Assembly: GCA_018343915.1 (NCBI GenBank)
Contig: JABRWF010000001.1
Coordinates: 2,232,001-2,296,000, forward strand
Direction: 5' to 3'
DNA from: Agroathelia rolfsii
Lineage: Eukaryota; Basidiomycota; Agaricomycetes; Amylocorticiales; Amylocorticiaceae
DNA: 64,000 nt
Positions 1 to 10,657 of this stretch are shown in pieces (within the stretch, counting starts at the first letter, position 1; every line of letters begins with the position of its first letter). The position numbers and the translations under genes are program-made. The notes under the pieces are model-generated. The model was not told the DNA's origin, did no database searches, and was given only the letters and a program-made list of their open reading frames with translations.

Positions 1-707
1 CGGCGAAGCGGCGCTTGAACACGGCGATTTATTTTGTTTATTTTTCTTTTTTGAGCTGTGCTACCTATTTCCTTATCCGGGTTGCTGACCCCGAGGTCCG
101 ATTCACCTTGTTTCCGGATTTCTACTTCGGCTCGTCCGGTCTCTCGAGACATTTCTTTTCCTTGCTCACGTCGTCGAGGACGTTCAGCTCGCCGTGTCTT
201 GTTCTCTACCATCATCTCGTCTCACGATTTCTTACTCTGCTTTACGCACATTTCACGATTGCATTTACATCTGCCTCTCCTGGGGGCCCGTCACGCCCCA
301 CATCGCTGCATTCACTGTGCTTGCCGTTGCATGACCCGCTCGTTTTCTCCATGTTAGCATCTTTCATCCTTTTCAGGCGTTCTCAAGGCGCATCTATCTA
401 TTCGAGTGGCCTGTGCGCACAGGACGTGCAATGATGCCCATCGTTGCAGCGGCTTTTGCCTCATTGCCCCATCGCGTGTGACAACGCGCGGCACGTTCAA
501 GGCCAGCGTGACGGTGGCCAAGGCCTAAGTGCCTGGCACTCTGATATAAACCCATGTTCATCATTTTCACGCATTCTCTTATTCTGACATTTTCATCACT
601 TACTTTTTGGGTTTTATTACTCTTATTGGAATGTCGCATGCTGATAAAGTCCGTTTTCACCAGAATCCCTTCCAACTTCCCAATCATCCTCTATTAGAAC
701 CTCACAA
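1..707. other. Upstream region of the cyclin gene, no gene seen
   Basis: The first 700 bases hold no convincing coding region. The plus strand is rich in pyrimidines, so stop-free frames arise by chance, and none begins with a well placed ATG or resembles a protein family. The last 150 bases before the cyclin ATG are T-rich and probably form its promoter and 5' leader. A gene lying left of the window could end here, but nothing shows it. Confidence 0.5.
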
Positions 708-2098
708 ATGAAAGACGTCACCGGTTCTTCGTCGAGACAACACTCTCGTAATAATACTTGCTATCAGAAGAAACGATCCTCACTTGTGGGTAGTGGCATC
801 TCCAAATCTCACAAAACATCCTCTCGCCGAGATAGTGTCAAGTCTTCCGATGGTCTCAAATCCTTTCTGTCTGCACAACGGCAAAGAGAAGCATTGATAC
901 TATCTCTTCACCGACAAGGGATTTTGCTCGAGGATGAGTATTCTGATGATGTTAAGCAATACATGCTTCACATGGAGGTAGGTATTCCTTCAGTCACTCC
1001 ATTGTGATGTTTCGTTCTTAGCTGTTTTTTTTTTTCTTTTAGCGAGATACAATGTGCTCGACACAATCAATGGACCAACAGCCAGAGGTGAAGTGGCACA
1101 TGCGCCCTTGCCTAGTTGATTTTCTTGTCGAGATCCATTTCACGTTTCGACTTCGACCTGAAACCCTCTATCTTACCCTCAACATAGTCGATCGTTATGT
1201 CTCGCGTCGTATTGTGTATGTAAAGCACTACCAATTGGTTGGTTGTGCTGCCCTGTGGATTGCCGCCAAATTTGAGGACGCCAAGGAGCGCGTGCCCACG
1301 TTGGCCGATCTGGAAGCCATCTGTCGAGAAGCTTATGATGATCGTGCGTTTATCCAAATGGAGTGGCATCTTCTGGAAACCATCGACTGGAAACTTGGCC
1401 ATCCGACTGCAGAAGCATGGCTACGTCTTCATTGCTGCGACCCTAGCTTTGGTCTGGAGGACGACAAGGTTCAACATGTTGCCCGCTTCCTGATGGAGAT
1501 TACCTTGTTCTACCGCGAGTTCACCGCCTTCACATCATCACAACTGGCGGCGGGTGCTCTACATCTTGCGCGTTTCCTATGTGGCAAGGAGCAACGGGTA
1601 TTAGATGAGCTTGAGGAAAGCCTCGAGGTTGTTCAACTCCTCGACGATCGTTTGGCCACCCGCTTGGATGATCTGTCAGAGACCTTGGTGAAGAAGTATT
1701 CGTTTGCTTTCTACTCCAAGGCTGCGACTTTCGTCATGCAATACTACATGGGTGGGAGCCCTCGGTTCGAACGGGAGAACTTCGTAACCTCTCCAGTGAC
1801 GCCTCCCACTCGCTCCTCAAAGTCTTATCGTTCCATACCGAGCACACCCATGAGTGCCATGAGCGCAACAGATTCAGACATTTCTGACGACATGCCCAAG
1901 ACACCTACAAGCCCGGCAGCCAGCCCCTTCCCGAGCTCTCCATCTGAGGATAAGGAAAACTCGTCCTTCTCACCAGCGGTCAACAAACTACGCCTGGATT
2001 CGACACCAGAACAGTATCTCCCCCACGACTTCGTCGTTTTTGGACGATCCACACTTCAAAACATCAGCATAGCCTCCCCGCAGGTGGTAGTAGCATAA
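708..2098 (+). CDS. G1-type cyclin (Cln/Puc1-like), 441 aa
   Basis: Cyclins bind and activate a cyclin-dependent kinase; this type acts at the G1/S transition in the nucleus. Exons are 708-977 and 1043-2098, joined in phase 0 across a 65-base GTAGGT..TTTTAG intron. The cyclin box starts near residue 100 (MRPCLVDFLVEIH) and continues through LYLTLNIVDRYVSRR and CAALWIAAKFED, the classic first fold, followed by a second helical fold to about residue 230. The C-terminal 150 residues are Ser/Thr/Pro-rich with many SP and TP sites (TPMSAM, PKTPTSPAAS), as expected of an unstable, CDK-phosphorylated G1 cyclin. The ATG at 708 is the first in frame after stops. Fungal Cln-type is favoured over B-type because no destruction box is visible in the short N-terminus, but the subfamily was not checked by phylogeny. 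Confidence 0.9.
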
Positions 2099-4359
2099 AG
2101 GAACTTCAAGACCTCGAATCGTCACCCCAAATCCAAGGAACCGCAAGTAACACAATCAAAATGTACCACCATCCCAAACACGTCGCAAGATTTTTCTTCC
2201 CTCTTTCTTCCCATCTTTGCAATCATCCATGCATCACATCTTTCCTTTCATCCGTTACTATCCCTCATCGGCATCGATACAACTGGCGTGGAGCTTGCTG
2301 TTTCGTTCTAATACATTTGAATGAACCAGTAATTTCTTGGTTCGCGCCTTGTTCATCCCCGACAAGCACTCTTAGCGCCACAACAGACTCGTTGCCATTC
2401 CTTGGAAGTACCCACGCTATCGACAGTTCTGCCTTTCTGCGAACGGATTCGCACCATATGCATATAATAGTCTTTTTTGCACCCTTGGGGATCGCACATT
2501 CTGTACTGTTTCTTTTTTTGTGATTCTGGCGCTTTTTATATTATTTCTTATTCATCATACCTTACTTTTCAATTTTATCTTCCTGTCCTTCCTCCCTTTC
2601 CCAACTATCTTTTTGCAATTCACCTCGTTACCCTCCATCAATTTATTCATTCCATCATTGCATTCCACATACACTGCATACATTCACTTGTCTTCATCAG
2701 CTCCTTTACACCCGCATTCAACCGTTTCTCCTCATCCCGATACTCTCTGTCTGTCCTTATCCTCTTGTCGCAATTCGATTTTCTACACGAACACTTTTTG
2801 GCCCTGTGCATACTATTACTACCCCTCTATTGCTGTCGTATAACCTGAAGGGCATCCATATCCGACAGCGTCGCAAAAGTTCTCGTATCTGTGTCAATAA
2901 AACGTTGTCTTATAGAGAAAATTCCCTTATGCTGAGTAAGACGGCACGTAGTGTGCAAAATGCCAACTGGGAAAAAACCAGCTGCGTTACCAAGAGCAAT
3001 GGAGATGAAATGGATTGGATTATCAGGGTTAGATGCAACTGATAGGGCGTGGTCATGGGCCCCCTGATCATGAATAATACATAGGGCAAGCCAATGATGT
3101 GTTGGTTATGTTCCCAATCTTGGTCCCTGGTCGCATGCCCAGGGCCCTAAAGCTTGATGTGAAATCCATGTGTTGTATCTGGCTTGGACCATTTTCACTC
3201 TCTTCGGATGATGAAAATTATGATCAAGATATTTTCAAGAAAATACAAGGGGCTTCAATATGCATGATTGGTTGGTGGCACCCGATGTGCCTCGCTTATG
3301 AGTCGTGAAATGTAGCACCAATATCGGCCCATGAGGCCATAGAGGCGCCTATGGGTGGTCGGGTCTTGAAGAGATCCCGAGGCACCGCCTTGGACAGATT
3401 CAGAAAGGCCGGACTACTTGCGCTCTTGTGTTTGTGATGAGAAATGAGAATAATCGAAGGCGGCTGTTGCAACAAGACAACCGGGCGGCGTCATTATTGG
3501 TGTTGTTGTCTTTTGTCGCCTCACATGGCTCTTTTCGCCGAGGAAGTAATAATTGATGATGCTTGACTTTCGGACCATATCAGAGTCAGCCACACATCAT
3601 CGGTACTTGGGATTTTGCGCAATCTATTGTAAGTATATGCAATTATGCTTGTGTGAAGTCATCCCGGTTGATGATAACTCATACGTTGATCCATGGGACA
3701 TCCGTCTCTGCGGCCCCCGCACTCGCACATGGGCCCACCGACACGTGTACCTGTCAAAAATCATGGCGTATTGAAATGGACAGATCGATAGTCGCTGTCG
3801 CTAGGCTGGGAGTGAGCCGTCCTGATCACATGTCAATTCTCAAGATATCTATGACGAAATTATTATTTCATAATCTTGTGTAGTGCGATTCTAGGCACAA
3901 ACTACATAATGCCGACGTAGTGGCCTTGTCCACTATCTCTTTTTTGCTAAACACCCTCTTCACCTTCTTACGCTATGATATTACAGCTCTAGCAGCAGGT
4001 AGGCTGCACATCCATGCACTATTATCGACAAGTTCCGAGTTACCACCATTACCGCGGTCAACCAAGAAGCCGTTCTCGCTAGCGGCGAAAAAGCTACTAA
4101 TCGTCATAGATGACGAACCTGTGTTCTCGTCAATTGATTGCGGGAATTGCAAATTTCGAGGCAATGCCTGGAATGAGAGGCATGATGATGAGGATGATGG
4201 GGGCATTGTGGAATATCTGGAAGGTGATTTATCCGCTGTCAAACGATAAAACTGGGGTGGGTAAAAGTAGAAGTATTGTTATCATGATTTTACATTAGAA
4301 AAAAAAAAAAAAAGCACTTGCCTGGACTTTTTGTCCGCGAAGCGGAGCAATCTGTGATT
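2099..4359. other. Long intergenic region: pyrimidine-rich cyclin 3' flank, then gene-free DNA
   Basis: From 2161 to about 2850 the plus strand is strongly C/T-rich and purine-poor, so two frames stay open for about 120 codons. The translations are low in complexity and resemble nothing. An AATAAA lies near 2900, so this could be an unusually long 3' untranslated region of the cyclin mRNA. From 2900 to 4300 I see no gene. A run of about 15 A lies near 4300, just beyond the FIST gene end. Confidence 0.45.
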
Positions 4360-5493
4360 CTAGTGCGATTGAACCTCGTCCGGGATCTCCAGAAAGAATA
4401 CGGTCCATCCGGTGAATCTGTCAGAGAACATTAATGCCGAGGTAAAGTTGTGTTTTTCGTAACATACCTGACCATCGTTTCTCAAGACACCGAGGAAGAA
4501 ATCATCATCCTTGATGAATTCACGATTTTCCAAGCCCGCCGCCTGGATGGCGTCGAGAAGCAGTCGAGTTGGATTTTGACTGTCTAAAGACAGCACTAGA
4601 TTCCCTTCTGTACTATAATAACCTTCATTAGGAGCAGTAGTGAATACTATAGCAGACACTAACTGCGTAAGAGTGTAAACGGGACTTAATGTTTGCACAT
4701 TCCCAAAGTCCAGAGATAATGATGCAGGGTTGGTACTACCGGCTAGCGCAATGCCAACTGCCCCTTCTGAATGAATATTATCATTGTGGAATAAGGTCAC
4801 TGGTCGTCCAGTAATAAACGGCGTTGATGATGCCAAGAGTCCAAACTTTTCAAATAATTTATTGGTAGTTAGCGTGCAGCGCAAGAGTAAAAGCCGATTC
4901 ATAATACTTGCTTTAAGCGCCTGCGGGAATGTAGTTGAAAGCCCGTTTGACAGCCCTTCTGGTGCTTTATCCGAGAAATAGATTATGGAATGAATGCCCT
5001 CTGAAGAATTCTGGCTAAAATCTCGAAGCGAAGCAAGGGACATGGGCAAGTCATTCTTGTTGATTGGATTATCCCAGAGTTGCTGCCAATCCAAGGGGCC
5101 TGGTCCCTCTGAGAGCTCAGAGAAACCTGGCCAGTGAGGTTTTCTCTCGTCTTTACGTCTGAATGCATGCCATTTTCCTACTTGCGGCGCTGCTCGACCT
5201 TTGACTTCACTTCTAAATGATGTAGCCAGTGTTTCGTCAAAAATGGCGTAGGAAACAGCCAGATGATGATTCAAGGGAGTGGACAAGCAACCTATAGAGG
5301 AGCCATTAGTAATAGAACGAACGCTCTTAATCAGAGGTTCTAATGCGTCTACATGAGTAGGCGAGGCGGCTATTGAGTAAACGAGAGTGTCTTTTGTAGA
5401 ACTGTATACTTGTGCAACAGACTTCAGATGTGCTAGGAGTTCAGCCGAGCTCCTTCCAAAGATTGTTGCTGCCGCTCGAGGTTTACAGGCCAT
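4360..5493 (-). CDS. FIST-domain protein, 377 aa, intronless
   Basis: FIST domains are proposed small-ligand sensing modules found in bacterial signal-transduction proteins and in eukaryotic FBXO22. Here the domain appears alone in a single exon. Supporting features are the N-terminal strand-helix pattern (TLVYSIAASPTHVDALEPL), the short SIGCLSTP segment where family members carry a GCST-like turn, and the TLFHNDNIHSEGAVGIAL segment typical of the second half. There is no F-box, signal peptide or membrane segment. The N-terminus (MACKPRAAATIFGRSS) is basic and hydroxylated, so a mitochondrial presequence is possible. The gene is divergent from Aurora kinase with about 200 bases between the start codons, so the two may share a promoter region. 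Family assignment rests on remembered patterns, and function is unknown. Confidence 0.65.
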   Translation of the reverse strand: MACKPRAAATIFGRSSAELLAHLKSVAQVYSSTKDTLVYSIAASPTHVDALEPLIKSVRSITNGSSIGCLSTPLNHHLAVSYAIFDETLATSFRSEVKGRAAPQVGKWHAFRRKDERKPHWPGFSELSEGPGPLDWQQLWDNPINKNDLPMSLASLRDFSQNSSEGIHSIIYFSDKAPEGLSNGLSTTFPQALKASIMNRLLLLRCTLTTNKLFEKFGLLASSTPFITGRPVTLFHNDNIHSEGAVGIALAGSTNPASLSLDFGNVQTLSPVYTLTQLVSAIVFTTAPNEGYYSTEGNLVLSLDSQNPTRLLLDAIQAAGLENREFIKDDDFFLGVLRNDGQVCYEKHNFTSALMFSDRFTGWTVFFLEIPDEVQSH

Positions 5494-5696
5494 GTGTGTC
5501 AGAGAAGATAATTATTAAACAACACCATGTAGCGCTCAATAACAAGAAAGTATTACGGGGTCACATGATCGGACGCGTCTACATGGAACGGAGTTTGAAT
5601 TGACGTAAGTTGAACTGCTGCACACAGGCCACTATCCGATCACAATCCCAGCGTCGAAAACAACCGATTCCACAGGTCTCACTACGCACTGCACCA

Positions 5697-7072
5697 ATGG
5701 CCAACATAGCTTCCGTAACTCGCCAGTTGGCGGGAATGGATATCAATGCATCCAAGAAACAGCCCGCAGCATCTAGTTCTCGACCGGGTCATCTAAAGCA
5801 AGCGAGTTCGAGCAACTTGTCCAAGCTCGCCTCCAAAAATACGACAGCAAATCCTTCTATACAACCGCTCATCAAATCCAAATCGACAACTTCTGTGAGA
5901 AACCCGGAACAACAGCAGCGTCCGCCCCCACCTTCGGGAGGCACGGCACGTCCTGCTCTTGACATTGGTAACTATGACGGCGGTCTGGAGATTGAAAATG
6001 AGAAGAGAGGAGAACCTGTTTATGGCCGGGCTGCTCAAGAACTGGCATTAGACTCGAGTGTCTCGTAAGTCAACCCCAAGGGCCCACTTATCTCAATCTC
6101 ACAACGTCACAGTGCTCGCCCAACTCGCGAATGGAGCCTACTCTCATTTGATATTGGAAGACCATTAGGAAAGGGAAAATTTGGACGTGTGTACATGGTC
6201 AGGACGAAGGCCGAACCACATTACATCCTTGCTCTCAAGACCCTCTACAAGTCCGAAATTGTCCAATCCCGTGTTGAGAAACAAATCCGACGTGAGATCG
6301 AGATTCAGCAAAATCTTCGCCACCCAAACATTCTCCGTCTCTACGGCTACTTCCATGATGAGAAGCGTATATTCCTCATGCTGGAGTTCGCCGGCAAGGG
6401 TGAACTATACAAGCAACTCTCGAAGTATGGTTCATTTAGCGAAAAGCGCAGCTCGCGGTATATAGACCAAATGGCTGATGCTCTCATCTACCTTCACTCG
6501 AAACATGTTATCCATCGTGATATCAAGCCCGAAAATCTGCTTCTTGGAATAAACGGAGAGCTCAAGATCGGAGACTTCGGCTGGAGTGTTCATGCACCAG
6601 GAAACAGGCGGATGACGATGTGTGGTACATTGGACTATCTTCCACCTGAGATGGTGGAGGGCAAGGAGCACAATGAGAAGGTGGACTACTGGGCTCTCGG
6701 TGTTCTCACATACGAGTTCCTCATTGGAAACCCACCATTCGAAGACCGCGCCAGTGTCAATGGTATGTATCCGTTTTGCGTTTCAAATTCATGGGTTTGA
6801 TTGCTTAACTCGCGCAGCTACGTACCGTCGCATCAAGAAGGTTGATCTTCATTTCCCACAAACAATATCACCTGAGGCCCGCGATCTCATCAGTCGGGTA
6901 TGTTGTCGGTTTCAATTCAAGTTTTGAAATCGGTGTTCTGAAATTCCATTCCTCGTAGCTGTTGAAATATGACCCTGAGGAACGGCTGCCACTGACAGAG
7001 GTCGTTACCCATCCATGGATTGTACGGCATCGCTCAAAGGGTAGCACTGCCGCCCAGGGAGAAGAGTCCTGA
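5697..7072 (+). CDS. IPL1: Aurora protein kinase, 403 aa
   Basis: This is a Ser/Thr kinase of chromosome segregation (chromosomal passenger complex, spindle and kinetochores). Four exons: 5697-6064, 6113-6762, 6818-6897 and 6959-7072, all with GT..AG borders. The basic, Ser-rich N-terminus of about 120 residues is followed by the kinase fold: glycine loop [12 protein letters not shown] lysine, catalytic [14 protein letters not shown] magnesium loop, activation segment ending [16 protein letters not shown], and the [12 protein letters not shown] helix. The DFGWSVH and [12 protein letters not shown] signatures are diagnostic of Aurora kinases. The ATG at 5697 sits in a good context (CACCAATGG) and is the first real ATG in frame. 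The C-terminus ([11 protein letters not shown]) is complete. Only one Aurora gene is seen here, as in most fungi. Confidence 0.95.
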
Positions 7073-7272
7073 TAGGGGTTCATTTTGTTTCGTATTTTCA
7101 GCTTTGCTCTCGGGTTTCGTTTCCGACTGTTGTATTATGTATTGGCTTGCGTCGTTATTGCTCTTCAAACATTAGCTAAAGCAAATGCATTGTGGTTCCT
7201 TTTTAGTTCATATGTATGTACCATGGAGTCGATGTAATTAATGTGATTAGATCTGGCGTAATAAGATGTATG

Positions 7273-10200
7273 TTAATAGCGCCTGTTGGGACGTCCACCA
7301 GGCCCTTGATAAGGTCCGTAATCTGGTGGCGGTCGCCCTAATTGCCAGATGTCAGAGACTGGTGCTTTTTTGCAGGAAAAACAGAGTAGGATAGCACATT
7401 ACCTCCACGAACGGGTGAGGCGGGCGGTGGCGTACGGGAGCGTGTTGCGCTGGGGATGACGGCATTGCGTAGCAGCATCATAAGATCGTCTGTACGGAAA
7501 ACAGGGCCTAATGACGATGCTGAGTATCGACAGCATATAATAAAGAGGGTAGAAAACGCACCGTCGAACGCCGCCGGTGGTGGCAGCTGTCCAACAAACC
7601 AAGATAGAACATTAGGCAAAGTGACTTGCTTTTCATCGTCCCTGCCATCCTTATCTCTGGCGCGCGGGCCTGTTGGCGGATCATGGCCTCTTTCACCTCT
7701 GGGAGGACTGGTAAATCGCTTTCGTGGGCCGGGTCCATCTCGACGATCGCGGTCCCTGGGAGGGGGCGAGAAAGGCCGTTGTCTCTTGTTTGTGGAGCCT
7801 GGACCGGGGTGCGGTCTATCAGGAGACACGGGGCGTTTGGTAGCTGGAGATGCTGAGCTCGAGGACGCAATACTTTGGCTACCTTGATTTGAATTGGCCA
7901 AAAGGTTCTGGATTGTATCTTGTCGCTGGACGTTAACAGATGAATTTGATATTGAAAGACCTTGTTGACGAGCCACAGCTGCACCCAAGTCGCGAGCTGC
8001 GATTGCATCTATAGCAAGGTATGTATGCCTTTGGGCAAACCGTTTGATGGGTGGATCTGATATAGAAAAATCAGAACAGTATATCAAAGCGTCGAGTCTA
8101 ATGAACATACCTGTCGGGTAGGTTTCAGCGATACGCTTTTCGAGCTTCATCGCGGCCTCTAAATCGCCATATTGGTATTCGTACCGCGCCCAGCGCTCCC
8201 ACAGCGGTCGAGCCTCTTGGGGTTCAAACGTAGTAATTACCCGTTCAAATAGTGCACGTGCATCTATACGCGACGATAAAAGTAAGAAAAAAAAGGTTCA
8301 CACTTGTTAAACTTGGCCACCAACTGTTTTCATCATTAATTGAAATGAGGAAGCCGAGGTATCTTAAGACAAATTCGATCTCTTTACCAAATGCTTCCAA
8401 GCCTTTTTCGAATATACGGCTGGCAACCGTCCGGTCTTTGATCGTGTGATACTCCATCAATGCTATCAACATGATGAACTTCGGTTTCCCTCAAGATTCA
8501 AATGGTACTCTTACCAGCAGCCTCGTAAACCTCCCATGTAACAAACTTATCCCTTCTTGCTTTTCCAAACACACCCCGAGAGGCTGTAACATTTTCAGCA
8601 CGCCGGGCAAATCTCATGTACATGATCCATGCAAGCCCGTATTCCGTCTTCTTCTCAGTAAATTCTTGGAATCTAGGATTTGCTTTGGTGGTGTTAGTGG
8701 GCTCGACCAGCTGGGTATCAGTAGATTCTTGCGAAGCAGGAACCAAATTATCAGCCAGGGGATTTAGCTCCGCATCAAATGCCGTCAAATCTTTCCGTAA
8801 AACATCAAGCAGTTTTTCAAAAACAGCGTGGACTGCAGGATAATCTTTCTTGACCTCAAGGTTCTCCGCGTAAGCAAAGTTCAAGAGGAAGCTAGACAAT
8901 CATTAACATCACTTCGGCAACTGTGATGCTTATGAAAGAAAATACCTGGACGGATTGGCCTCGATACCACCTTTGAGCATAGCAATGGCCTCTTCGTGCT
9001 TACCCACGCCATTAAACCAAACATGAGCCATGTACCAGATCTCACTAAAGAAGCGCATGCCGATAACCGCCTTGCGATAGACAGTCTGTATCCTATTGAT
9101 GAGCGTCGCCTTCGCGCCTTCTTCGATTTCCAAAGGATTGCTCTCTTCCCACTTGAGATATGCTTTCCATGCACCAGCGAGTGATCTGTCGCCGGAATTG
9201 AAAGCTGGAGGGGCTGGTAGATGTAGAACGCCTGGTGTTACACTCGTTGGCGGGGACAGCGGTGCAAGGTGCTTTGTTAATTGGCGAAGTACTGTACGTG
9301 CTTGCATATATGCCGGGTTCAGGTCTTGCATGAATTTCTTGGCCTATCACGAGTGTTAGTTTTGAAACAGCGATATATATCAAATGGGAGTTTATTACAG
9401 TGATCTTGTTCAGACCCATCTCAAATGCTTCAAAATCGGTCCAAATGTTATCAAGACCTTCGATAGGAATTTGAATAGCTCGATGATAGACTTTGCGTAA
9501 AAGGTCCATCTTTTGTTGCTCTTCCCAAGTCGTAGTTGTCTATCCCGAAACATTAAGCTGTTGCACGCAATGCGTGTAATAGGTAAGCTCACCGTGCCCT
9601 CTTTCAAGAACTGGATATACTCCGTCCAAATAGGTCCGCTGTCTTTGTCTTGTCCGATATGTGTGAGCGCAAATTCAAACGACTTGCGAATCTCATCCCG
9701 GAAGCTCTTGTCTGTGTTCAGCCGTCTGTAAAATAAAAGTATTGACACGTATGAAGGTGCATCCCATCCTAAATCTTAACGCAAGACCAACCTGACATAA
9801 TCGAGATAACACTTCCAAAGGTCAACAGACGGCGATGATTTCAACCACTTCTTGAAAAGATCTTGCGCTTCAGTAAAGTGCCCGGGATTCAAATAATGGT
9901 TTATATATGCTATCTGAGCTTGCGACTAGAACAAAAAAAAAATCACGCGAAAGAGTGGCCTCAGGTGAGTCGACGTCATGGTATTGAGGGGAATTAAAGC
10001 CGTAGTAGTCAATATGCACCGTATTCGGATAGGCCTGCAGCAATGCCTCATACGTTTCTTTGATTTGTTCTAAGTCACCACTCGACTCAGCCAAGTCAAC
10101 AAGTCTGTTCCAGACCTGGGGCTGCCGGGGATTTTCACGCAACGAAGCGCGTGTGATGTCCCATTCAGACTGTACTGGCTGCGTCGAGGGCTGTTCGAAT

Positions 10201-10361
10201 AGGCCAGCAGGCTGGCTGGTGGTAGTTTGCTGAATCGATGGCGCAGGGTCTTGGTCATTTTCTAGTTCAGACGCTGACCGCGACAAAGGCCGACTTTCGC
10301 CTCCGGCCTGCGGTAGTATACCACTGTTGTCGATATTAGTGTTGGGCGGGATATCAGACAT
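7273..10361 (-). CDS. RNA14: mRNA 3'-end processing protein Rna14 (CstF-77)
   Basis: Rna14 is the HAT-repeat scaffold of cleavage factor IA, which positions the machinery that cleaves and polyadenylates nuclear pre-mRNA. The gene has about ten short introns. From the start at 10361 (MSDIPPNTN) an acidic disordered N-terminus leads into HAT-type helical repeats (WNRLVDLAESSGDLEQ, LWKCYLDYVR, IWTDFEAFEMGLNK, AWKAYLKWEESNPLE, IWYMAHVWFNGVGKHEEA). After an Arg/Pro-rich linker, the C-terminal segment LSWFVGQLPPPAAFDG and FRTDDLMMLLRNAVIP matches the monkeytail that binds Rna15. The protein ends in a Gly/Pro/Arg tail (GPGGRPNRRY). It converges on Aurora kinase with a gap of only 200 bases. The exon borders in the middle were not all resolved. 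Confidence 0.9.
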
Positions 10362-10657
10362 GAGAGCGCGGTTAGGGTACAACAAGCGTCGCGTGAGTGA
10401 AACGACGACGATTGTTTACTAGTATGAACAGAAAAACAGGTAGTCGCCGTAACGGTCAAGGAACAACACAACTGAAGGTCTCACAGCCACACTACTTCAA
10501 TGTGGCTTAGACACACACAACTGCCAATGCAAGGTCGATTTCGAAGCATTTAAGTATTTGTGTGAGCACATGAGTAACTTGAATAACTTGCGCAGACTAA
10601 AATTACACTTTAGATATTAGAGATCATGTACATATCGCCTTAACCGAAACACTCTTT

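Noticed and set aside
15..434. 139-codon frame at the window start
   Set aside because: Pyrimidine-rich sequence again, with a non-ATG start and no recognisable protein. A terminal exon of an outside gene is possible but unsupported.
2161..2848. Two or three overlapping frames of 107-123 codons after the cyclin
   Set aside because: All come from the pyrimidine bias of the strand, which removes stop codons. The translations are Ser/Phe/Leu low-complexity, and no frame is supported.
3920..4249. 109-codon plus-strand frame before the FIST gene
   Set aside because: It starts at GTG, is of mixed composition and matches nothing. A complementary frame on the other strand is equally open.
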